Part shown: in pieces, positions 34,101-46,100 of the stretch
How positions within the stretch are numbered: the first letter of the stretch is position 1
Layout: the number at the start of each line of letters is the position of its first letter
Source: Notospermus geniculatus
Taxonomy: Eukaryota > Nemertea > Pilidiophora > Heteronemertea > Lineidae
Reading direction: 5' to 3'
Assembly: GCA_002633025.1 (NCBI GenBank)
Contig: NMRB01000629.1
Location: 53,999 to 117,998 of the forward strand
Length of the DNA: 64,000 bases
Notes under the pieces: generated by a model
The model's input: only the letters and a program-made list of their open reading frames with translations
Told to the model about the DNA's origin: nothing
Database searches by the model: none
Made by a program: the position numbers and the translations under genes

Positions 34101-37100
34101 TTTTCACACTCTACGGTCAGTACCAGGCAGCAACCATTTATTGTAACTTCAGTGTGATGGACCGATTCTGAGTGAAAGACGAAAAAACAGGATGCAGCTT
34201 GCAGGTGTCAGGTAACGGATTAAATCTGAGGGTTACCTTGTGGCTGTTCTTGAGCTTTTGATATCTCAATCATTTCCTGCATGAATAACAATCCATCCTC
34301 AGCATCTTCTGATGAGGCTGCATCCGTTGCCGTGTGCAGCAGCTGGACACGGCCATCTTTCATCGTGATGAGCCTGATACCCATACGCTTCAGGTCCTCC
34401 AGCTGGGCCTTGTTCCCAGCAATGAACTCACTGGCGTGGAGGCGGGGAGTTCTTGAGCTGGAAGGAAACAGGGTCCTGATAAAACTCATCATTTCCCACA
34501 TCACACAATGTATCAGGGACTAAAAAGACCTTACACCCTACATGGATGGGAGAGTCAGGGTACGGTAGTTTTTTGGTCCATGAGTGATTTCCACCACCAT
34601 TTATGTTGAGAAGATGATTTTAAAGTCCAGGTTGCTACAGGTTGGTGGTCCGAGAGGGCCAAAAAGGGTCTTACGGTTTGTGTATTTGTTTTGGTCGAAT
34701 TATGGGCCGAGTGTTGATTCTATCTTGGTAAAGTTGTTCAGGGGTTTCGCTGGAAAAACAGACAATTAGGCTGAATGAGGGGTCGTTAGAAGGTGGAGGG
34801 GGAGAGGGAGACTGCTCACCTTTCATGAGGGCACACACGGTTATGTTTTGTATGACTTATCATGCAAGACAGGGAACATGCACAAATAAAAACACCAAAC
34901 ATCACATCACATCACGACAGTCGAGATCTCTACTCCATTACTCACCCCCGAGGTTTTGGACAAAGTTTCTCAACAAAATCTTTGAGTGGGTTCCTGATTA
35001 GTTGANGGAAGCAGATCAATTAATCAATCAGTGTCATCAATCAATGTCAATCAATCAACCATCAATCGGCAGCCAACAAACCAAACCATCAAAGAAAGAC
35101 TACAGCACTCCAGGGGTCCACACAGACCCAGTGGTACCAAACCCTATCACCAGATCCTCTATCATCCAATGACATGATGGGCACATGTAATGACCACAAA
35201 GTAGGCCTAGCCCAAGTTTCGTTGAGAAGATTTGACAACAGTCAGACTCACCTATCACAATCCCTCCGATTCCCCCTGCCTCTTGGATCTTTCTTGCCTG
35301 TCAACATCAGAAGAATTATATGGTTAGGAACAGAGTGTCAAGCCAGGGAAATAAGCCAAGCTAATAATTCCTTCTGTCATGTCTGTTTGACACGCCTGTG
35401 AGATCACACACCATGGGTATGAACACACGAAGGGGATCACACACCATGTATGAACATGAATATGAGATCACACGCCATGTCTGAACATACATATGAGATC
35501 ACACACCATGTATGAACACACATACATGTATGAGATCACACACCCTGTACATGTATGAACACACATATGAGATCGCACACCATGTATGAACATGCATATG
35601 CAATCACACACCATGTATGAACATGCATTTGAGATCACAAACCATTGTATGAACACCCATATATGAGATCACACACCATGTATGAACACATATGAGATCA
35701 CACAACATGAGTGAACAGATGTACGGGATCGCACACCTACCTTATCTATGAAGAGGCACATCCCTCTCTCAACCACCACAATCTTTCCCCTCACATCTTT
35801 GGCATTGGTGAACTCACTGCAGCCGGAGTAAGGGTCACCGACGATCACCTGTCCATAGACACCATCGGAGCTCATCAACTCCAATCCGAACTGCGCTGGT
35901 CCCGCCGGGAGGTGAATACCACCAAAGAATGGTGCGCTGATCAGCTGAACTGAGCGTGGTTCTTGCTGGGCTGTCGAGAGAAAGAAAATCGAATGAAAAA
36001 GTCGGCATTCTGGTTTCCCCCTACATTCCTGTGGCCAGTTGTTACCAGAATCAGAGTTATATTTGACACTCTACGGCCAGTACCAGGCAGCATCTGTTTA
36101 TTGTAACTCCGATGTGATGGACCGATTCTGAGTGAAAGACGAAACAAACAGGATGCAGCTTGCAGGTGTCAGGTAACGGATTAAATCTGAGGGTTACCTT
36201 GTGGCTGTTCTTGAGCTTTTGATATCTCAATCATTTCCTGCATGAATAACAATCCATCCTCAGCGTCATCTGATGAGGCTGCATCTGTTGCCGTATGCAG
36301 CAGCTGGACACGGCCATCTTTCATCGTAATGAGCCTGATACCCATACGCTTCAGGTCCTCCAGCTGGGCCTTGTTCCCAGCAATGAACTCACTGGCATGG
36401 AGGCGGGGAGTTCTTGAGCTGGAAGGAAACAGGGTCCTGATAAAACTCATCATTTCCCACATCACACAATGTATCAGGGACTAAAAAGACCTTACACCCT
36501 ACATGGATGGGAGAGTCAGGGTACGGTAGTTTTTTGGTCCATGAGTGATTTCCACCACCATTTATGTTGAGAAGATGATTTTAAAGTCCAGGTTGCTACA
36601 GGTTGGTGGTCCGAGAGGGCCAAAAAGGGTCTTACGGTTTGTGTATTTGTTTTGGTCGAATTATGGGCCGAGTGTTGATTCTATCTTGGTAAAGTTGTTC
36701 AGGGGTTTCGCTGGAAAAACAGACAATTAGGCTGAATGAGGGGTCGTTAGAAGGTGGAGGGGGAGAGGGAGACTGCTCACCTTTCGTGAGGGCACACACG
36801 GTTATGTTTTGTATGACATTATCATGCAAGACAGGGAACATGCACAAATAAAAACACCAAACATCACATCGCATCACGACAGTCACGACCTCGACTCCAT
36901 TAAATACTCACCCCCGAGGTTTTGGACAAAGTTTCTCAACAAAATCTTTGAGTGGGTTCCTGATTAGTTGAGCATAATGTAAACTTCCTGGAAACAACAT
37001 CTGTGTACTCGGGCAAGATCGTTCAAAATTGTCGTCATCTTCAAACATGGCGGCATTCGTCGTCAGAGGTTCCTGGCGATGAAAAAGTTGACCAGATCAG

Positions 37101-40100
37101 GCCATGACTATGTTTCGCTTATTATCTTTGTCTGTTCCCATTTATGTAGCCTAGTGTTTCCGCCAGAGGGGGGGATGGGGGGAGAGGAATCCCCTCCTCA
37201 AAAATTTCAAGGAGGGGATATCCCCCCTCAAGTTTGCAGACTAACCTTTTTCAAATATCACTATTTTCACTTCAGTAGTGTTTTTCTTTAATTTGTCACA
37301 TTTCAAATGCAATTTTCATGCAGAAGGAAGACTAATTTTGCATTTTGGAGTGTAAAAAATGACTCTGGAGGCCATTTTTAACCAACCCCCCCCAAAAAAA
37401 AAAATTTTGAAAAAAAAAATTTTTCGAAAAAAAACTTTTTTTGGAAATTGTTTTTTCTCCCCCCCTCCTTGACAATCCTGGCGGAAACCCTGATTACTGC
37501 CGTATTTTCCAGATTGTCATTTACTGTCATGAGCATCACTCAAAGGAGATAACTGTTTGGCAGTGGATCTGGTCCCTGCGTCACTCCGTTGTTCACAATC
37601 TGAGAGCGATGACTTCTTCGCACACATTCCTGAGAACTGACCATCTTACCTTGGTTACATTAGCAGAATAATTGTGCATAGAGAGCGTGAGAGGCAAGAG
37701 ATGAGCTTCCGTTGTAAACACGTAGTCATCGACATCAATAATGACATCTTCTTTGTCGGCAAACAAGAGGTAAAGATATTTAAACGTCTCTGCGAGGACG
37801 TAAGAATCCATTCTGAAAACAACACATCATTCTTTCAATCTCAACCCAATGTAGCAAGAGTCTACCATGTATGATGGAGTTTAATGTAGCCCTAGTTTAA
37901 ATCGATGGACGCATGACTACATCAACTCTACATTTATATGATCAGATCTGAGAGAAGACTACAGCTTACTGGTCGTCATGGTTTCCTGTTGTGACATCAC
38001 GTATCGAGGCAAAACCACACGCTACCCGAGCGTGGGTGTCCAAATTGTTGAGCACGCTTTTTCCCACCTCCAAATAGTGATGATCACCTGTCGCCTAAAA
38101 CAGGAAATAAATTTTCAGAGACATAATTTCCGCCGTATTTCATGATATTCCCAATATTACCTCTGTCTGAGGCTCTGCTTTCTACCCAATGAATAATATC
38201 AGACAATGTGACAACAAATCGGAAAGTCGTCTCCGAATATTTCGCAATTTTTCGACCCCAATCGGGGTCTTCCTCAGGCGCTATGTAGAAAAGATCCCAG
38301 AGGTGAAGGGACCTCTGGGATCTCTTCTACATAGCGCCTGAGGAAGACCCCGATTGGGGTCGAAAATTTGCGAAATATTCGGAGACGACTTTCCGATTTA
38401 TTGTATACTTTGTGTCGTTTTTGTGCTGTTTTTTGGATCTAGACAATGTGACAACAGTGAGATGACATGAGAACAAGACAAAACTAGGCCCTTCTCCAAT
38501 CGACCCTCAACTCTGACCTTCATAAACCAGCTTACCTTGTACAGGAAGTAAGTCGACTCCACAAACTCTGGTCTGAGAGGATGATGAGCCCAGTGAACTC
38601 TGAAGTCAGTTGTGAAAGCCTACGGAAAGAAAACACACAATAAGTTATGTTGGAATCCATGGCATGGTTCCTGCAGCTTTTTGGTGAGCAAAATTAAGGC
38701 CTTTTTAAGGCTTTTTAAGGCCAGTCCAGGAAAAATTTAAGGCCAAGTTGTCAGGAGTTTTCATGTAGGTTTTTTTCGTACAATGGTTTAGCACAACCTG
38801 AAGGTTAGCGCTGAGGGTGGGATCCTGACTTTCACGATAGGGCAGTTTTCAACTGATATGAATAAAAACGTCGTTAGGAAGGGGAAATGGTTTAACGAAA
38901 ATTCAAAACTGAAGCTACATCAAATTTAAGGCCTTTTTAAGGCCACTGAGTGAAAAAATTCTATATTTAAGGCTTTTTAAGGCCTTAATTCTGAAAAACG
39001 AAAATTCCTGACTTTTAATGCTTTTTAAGGATCCGCGGGAGCCCTGCATGGAGAATATTGGAATCAATAAACAGGATGACCTATGGCGTTAGAGAGTGAG
39101 GTTGTGACATGTCACTTGGATGGCTCTCCCTTACACCTTCCAACCAAGTTTGATCCCCTATATCTTTTATCACCACATGCAGCCTAAGGCCGAGTATCCA
39201 TAGGCTGTTCCCTTGCATGCCTTGTGGCATGTTCCCTTGTTCCATGAACCCAAGCTGTTAGCGTTAGGACAGCGAGACCTGGCCTTGAGCCCTATGGGAA
39301 CGGCCAGTAAGCAAATCAAAGGTTCATTCTCTCCGTGATGCGTCACAAGGTCACAAGTGAACAGGGAACAAGGAAACATGCCACAAAAAACCACACACGG
39401 ATCCAAGGGGGGGGCACATCCGGTCCGTGCCCCCTCTATTTTTTGGAAAATCTTTAAAATTGACCGGGAAATATCGAAATTTTGAAAAGATGTTAAAATT
39501 TGACTGAGGTTTTCCACGATGTGCGCTGGCTGTGCCCCTCTTTCCCATGATTCTGGATCCGCCCCTGGGAACAGCCTATGGATACGCAGCCTAACTCACC
39601 TCGGGGAGAAAGTTATGTCTCTGTACCACCTGATACAACATCTCGTGAATCTCAATCGCAGGTTTAATGTCCCCCTTTAGCACCTGTAACCCAGGCCAGA
39701 AGGCCAACAGGGCATCCATGAAGTTCTTCGAGTTTGTTGTCGGTCGATGCATGTGAACGTCGACCATGAGAGGCCCCTGGCTGATGTACCTCATCACGGC
39801 CGTATAATGCTGCAAGAAAAACGAAAAGAGTTCATCTCCATTAGACTTCATGGCTTCTCTGACACTCTGAGGTAGTATACCCTCAAACTAAACCATCAGA
39901 AAAAGTCACGCTCCACATCAGGGTATCTTTTTTAGATCATCTCACCTTGTTGAATCTGTCAAGGTAGGTTTCGTCTCCCAACAAAATATACGCCTTCAGA
40001 AGATATTCGTAATATGAGTCGATGCCGGCGCCGATGCCGCTCTCCCGTCGCACCCAGTCTCCGTTATGGATATTAATCACAGATCCGACCAGATCACTCG

Positions 40101-43100
40101 AACGATGACGTTGCTGCCACAGATAGGACAGTGCCTTCTTCGCCTTTTCCTGCAACAGATAATCATGATAATAAACTATTCACCCAGGGATTTGAAGCAG
40201 AGGTTACACTGATCGCAAGGAAATACGAGCCAGGATTTGAACACGGGCAGTTTCCAATGCTGAACATTTATTGTCCATGGGGTTGTCTGTTGCCCAACTC
40301 CTGCCTACCTCATATATAGGAATGCCGGTCAATCGGCTGAGAGCTGCAAACTCAAGGATGATGGTCCCAGCACATGCTGTGCATGTGTCTTGTCCTTGAC
40401 CAGCAGTCATGATCGACTCCGTGATTCCATATCGCAAATTTACCTGTAATAAAAGATGACTATGGATGACCTATTTTGAGATCTCAGTGACCTACTTTGA
40501 CAGATCACAGTGACCTACTTTGACAGATCAGTGACCTACTTTGACAGGACACAGTGACTTACTCTGACAGATCACAGTGACCTACTTTGACAGATCACAG
40601 TGACCTACTTTGACAGATCACAGTGACCAACTTTGAAAGACACAGTGACCTACTTTGACAGATCACAGTGACCTACTTTGACAGGACACAGTGACCTACT
40701 TTGACAGATCACAGTGACCTACTTTGACAGCCACAGTGACCTACTTTGACAGATCAAAGTGACCTACAGTAACTTCAACAAATCAGAGTGGTGTGCTTCC
40801 ACAGATCAGTGTGACCTTTCATGTCATTTACTAAGTGATGTTATGTAACACACAGAACAGAAGAATACGACAACCTACGTTGCCAGAATAATCAACTTAC
40901 CCGAGGATAAGGGATGCCTGTCGTCGTATTGAATGCTGGAAGCAGCCGATTTCCAACCTCCTTTGCCAGATTGAGCAGCTCGTCGCCGTACCAATGCATT
41001 CCAATATTATTCTGTTTAAGGAAACGTGCCATCACATGACCACCCAATAACCCCCTGAAAAGGAAAACAGATTCCTCTTAACCATCAAAACACCACATAC
41101 ATGTACACGCCATTCCAGTGGATCCAGTCTAGCTTATCATTGGTGCTGCCATCTACACTAGGCTCTGACGTGACGTACTACCCCAGATGTTTCTGTGTGC
41201 AGTGTGTCTGACCTTGGAGGAATTATACTGAGTATAATTCCTCCAAGGTCTGACTGATGTTTCAGTTTTTGCCCGAGGACTACCTCTGTTTCATGAAGAA
41301 GGCAGGATTATTCCACTTTTAAGTGGGAATGTGGTGAATTGAAGGAATAGCTCTGTCATGTCTGTCTAGAAACATTGAAATCTGTGGTGAATTTCAATGA
41401 TTTGCTCAAAATTTCAGAATTTCACGGTCAATTTTAGGCCACATAAAAAAATCTTTAGTTTAGCATCAGTCAAACTTGTAAAAAGTGAGGAGGGTTTTTT
41501 TTTTTTTTTTTTTTAATACTGAAATGGACTGTGATCATCGAAAGAGAGCTTGGAAGCATTGCACCATTTACCATACAATAGACAAATCCTTAGTATTAAT
41601 TCAAAAAAAGGTTTTTATTCAAAAAAATACATCTGAGTCACACTGGAAAAGGCATGTGTAGACAAGAAACCACACTTTTTGACAGAGAACATTATAATGT
41701 GAGAAAAGATTGAAGAAAAAATTTTTTTTTTTTTTAAATTTTTTTTGAAAAAAAATTTCTTTTTGCAAAAAAAATTTTTGAGGCGGCGAGAAAATTCGAG
41801 GCGGGCGCTGATGCTAAACTAAAGATTTTTTTTATATGGCCTTACAGATTTGTTGGCCGAAATGGGGCGTGTGGCGGGTACGCCCCCTTGGATGCGCGCC
41901 TGCTTTCGTTGCAAGTTTTTAATCATGTTAACCCCTCGTGACGCCTGGCAGTGGCAGTGGGATATTGTCGTCATTCTATGCGAGTGATTCTCTGAATCAG
42001 AATCAATACCTATACCTATGCACCAAACAGCTGAGAACAGTAAACAGATGGCAGTCTGACACGTGATAAAAAAATAGGCTCCCCAGGATATCATTACTTT
42101 TTGAGGGAAATCCCATGTGTGTTTTTGAGTTAGAATTCCTGAGTGGGAGAAGTCACGGTGATTCATCAAAACTCTACAGATGGAATCAAATCCATTGGTT
42201 GTGCTCTCTCACTATAGAGACTTTAAATGCAGACAAGAGTTACAGAAAATAGACAACAGGAATACTTTGTACCTAAAAGTAAAATATGGACGACTCAGCA
42301 CATGGTAATCACTTTTAGGTGTCGGTCAGTAACAGAAATGATTTGGATATCACAGGAGAGTAAACGATACTCTCAGTTTTGGAACAGACTTCATAATCAT
42401 GTTTGCCTGTAGCGTGGGACTAAAGAGCCGATAAGCAGTTTCATTTCTCAGTCAAAAACAGAAGAGAAGAAAGTAGGTTGATCGAGAATGGAATCGAACA
42501 GGTGGTACTTTTTGATTGTGTCTGTGGTGGTTACTGTAATAGCAATATTCTATATGTATTTTGATAACAAATTGGAGAATGACAGAATGGAGTATTCACG
42601 TAAACTAGTGAAAGACAGAATGGATGTGATGCGCGAGGCGAAAAATGACAGGTTAAAAATTGCTGCTGATTTATACAAGGAACTGGCTGCACCAAAAAAA
42701 GTGAAACGAAGCAGGATAACAGATAACAGTGGATTCTTTGTGACTGATAAAAAAAACGAAGAATGGGAGGATGTGTCCTATCCCAGTGATGATGAACTGA
42801 GGAGAGTAAACAAAATAATTGGTAACAAATTAGAAGAAATTGGCTTTGAAAGCAGCTATGATGACAAAAAATAAAAAACAGACGGGCTTCTGCCAGTGAT
42901 AAACTGGAAGTTGGGGGAAAAACGCCGATGCTTGTGTTTGGCGTCTGACGGGAACTTTCTGCACATGAAGTGATACAACAATACAAGACGTGGCTATGTT
43001 GGTGACAGATTCCAGTGAACAACAAATCAAGTTATCTGGGCACAAGACGTGGCAACGTTGGTGACAGATTCCAGTGAACAACAAATCAAGTTATCTGGGC

Positions 43101-46100
43101 ACAAGACGTGGCTACGTTGGTGACAGATTCCAGTGAACAACAAATCAAGTTATCTGGGCACAAGACGTGGCTATGTTGGTGACAGATTCCAGTGAACAAC
43201 ACATCAAGTTATCTGGGCACCTGGGGACAACTGATTTTCCCAAACGGAGAAGTAATTTCCTCCAGTCAGTTATCGTGTCGACAACCGCCCTGAGTCTCAG
43301 AGCTCGCTTTAATGACCTATTGTTCTAACATGTAGTCCTATAACAATCATTTTTGATGCGGACAACAAACTTGTGGAACAGACAACCAGCAAAAAAAACA
43401 GATTTGTCATTCTCTGCAGATGACAGTGACGACATACGGTACATCAATCACCCTTAGTGACCAGCATCACAATCATCATCATCATCATAAGTTGATGATC
43501 AAAGGACCAGTGATCTCATTGTCCAGTCAGTGGAGAATCCGGGTATCAACCCTGGTACTGTGAACATAATAAATGTCAACCCTTCACCATTTGAGATGGA
43601 GATGATGAACAAAGTGACAGACATGTATGTAGGATGATACCGGGGGGTACACTCGGACCAGCGACTTCAAACTCAACCAAAGGGGAGAACTTTGCTTTGC
43701 GGCTGATACCACCACTGAATAGTTGAGTGTAGTACTAGTAGGATGTAGGATCTTGATAATAAGACATTTTGATCAACATGAGTAAACAACGGGAGACGCC
43801 ACTCCACAACTTTGTCTTTGGTTGCAATCGTTTTTAAACCGCTAGTGAAGACACCTATTGATGCAGTGAACTATTGTCCCCATTCTATGAAATGATTCCC
43901 CGAATCACAATCAATACCATAACAAACATCTACCAGACAGAACAATACACTGCTAGCTAAAGTCACGCGATAAAAAAATAGTTACACATGAATATGAATG
44001 ATAAGGTCAAATGTCATAGTGACTGGCAACCATATCAACAATGGTAGAGGTGAGGTGGAACTGAAAACAACCTGGCTGGCCGCAGGATTATCATTTAAAT
44101 TATTTTTTGAGGGAAATCCCATATGTGTTTTTGAGTTGAATTCCTGAGTGGGAAAATTCACGACTAATCCATCTATAGCTACTGACATGACAGATGGAAT
44201 CAAATCTATCGTGCTCTCTTATTTAGAGAGTTAGTGCAGGCAATATGTTATACGAGGGGTCACAAATAAACGAGATACAAGTAAAGAAACCCGATTTCTT
44301 TAGTGCAGGCAATAGTTACAGAAAATAGAGAAGAGGAATATTCTGTACTTAAAATTTCGTGTTTACCTGTAGTGTCGGGTTAAAACAGGTGAACTGCAGT
44401 TTCATTTTCACTGTCATTAATGTCACAAAGAGAGGAGGAGAAAATAAGATAAGAAGGTTGATCGAGAACAGAATCGAACATGTTAAAGTTTCTCTCCTTT
44501 TTGATTGTGGTGGTTGCTCTAACAGTAAGCGTCTACTTTTATTCGGATTACTCTCTTAAACTAGAGAATGCCAAAATGGAACACGCTCGTCAAGTGGAGG
44601 TTAACAAAATGGAACATATTCGTAAACTGGAGAATGACAAAATGGAACATTTACGTCAACGAGAGAAAGACAAAATGGAGGTGCAGCGTGAGATGACAAA
44701 TGATAATTTAAAAGTTTCTGCTGATGTGTTCAAGGAAATGGCAGCGCCAAAAACAGTGAAATATAAAAAGAAAACAGACCACAGTGGATATTTCCAGTAT
44801 GATAAAAACGAAGACGAATGGGAGGAGGTGCACTACCCCAGTGATGATGATTTGAGAAGAGTAACCGCAGTAATTGGTCAACAATTGAAAGAAATCAGCT
44901 ATGAAAGCAGCGATGAGGACAAAAAGAAGAAAAGGAAGAAAGAGAGGGGCTTCTGATAAACTGGAAGTTGGGAAAAAACACTGATACTTTTACTCCGCAT
45001 CTCACTGGAACTTTCTGCACATGAAGTGATACAACAAAGGACATAGCTATGTTGGTACAGGTTCCAGTGAACAACAAATCAGTTGTCCGGGTGCCAAGGA
45101 CAACATATTTTCCTTCCTCCAGTCAGTTCTCCGGCAAAATAGGCCTAAAATGGCACCAAACATCGTTTAAAACCTTTTTAAAAATAAAAAAAAAAATTTT
45201 CAAACAAATTTTTTTGTCCGTACCCTCATTTTTTTTCTGGTGGAAACCCTGGATGCGGACAACCAGCCTGTGGGATTCAAGTTGGACAACCAGCAAAAAT
45301 ACTGATTTGTCATTCTCTACTGATGATGGTGATGCCACATCAGTTACCCTTAGTCGTCACCATCACTGTCATCATCATCATCAGCTAGTGATGGATGGAC
45401 CAGTGATCATTTGTTTTCTACCATTAGATGGCGCTGCGACCGTATCAACTTTTCCACTGTGACGTTGTACGGAACGTAAACAATCACACTACCGTGACAT
45501 TGTGGCTTCATGCTCGCACCTCACACTGTCACGGAGATGACGTCCTGAAGACAATGAAAAGGCCTGATACGGTCGCAGCGACATCTTTCTTGGTGGATTA
45601 GCGAGTTATCTGTCAGTATGCAACCCAGGTATACAAGTAATTGCTAATGAAACTGACATTAACTTAGAGGCAGCCATCAGCCATGTCACTGTAAGTGCAA
45701 CAGGTAGAGCGTTCTCTTGGCCTAACCCTAAGAAGATGACGATAACTCACCCAACTATCCTAATGTTTGTCTCAAAAACAGACACGGTAATATCATTATC
45801 AAATGTGACATCTCGGATCAAGTAGCGCACGGCTCGGTCGAATTCTTCATATTCACCAACAATCTGAAAGCAACAAAATATGAAATGATTAAAACTTTAC
45901 ACTTCTGGTAGCTCGACTTGAAAGTGCCAGCCTGAAGAAGACCCCGGTTGGGGTCGAAAATTTGCTAAGATTCTGGAAATTGACTTCCTGTTTATCATCA
46001 TTTTATGTGTCAATTTTTGTGCTTTCTCTTTCTTTGGAAATGATTAAAACTGGTAGTAGAAATAACCGTAATAACCAGTTGCTTGCTTAAGTTAGGCTTA

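Noticed and set aside
36778-36886. Possible extra EDEM3 exon with a GTGAGC donor (frame [11 protein letters not shown])
   Set aside because: No AG acceptor with a pyrimidine tract precedes it, and the flanking exons 37072-36912 and 36710-36636 already join in phase with a good match to EDEM3.
40487-40775. Regular 23-bp repeat that superficially resembles a CRISPR array
   Set aside because: Units touch without unique spacers, and the DNA is an intron of a eukaryotic gene; it is a minisatellite.
44999-45462. 137-codon plus-strand frame after paralogue 2
   Set aside because: Runs across a poly-A tract and the TTTCCGCCAG-type repeat fragment and a CATCATCAT tract; no similarity to the paralogues.
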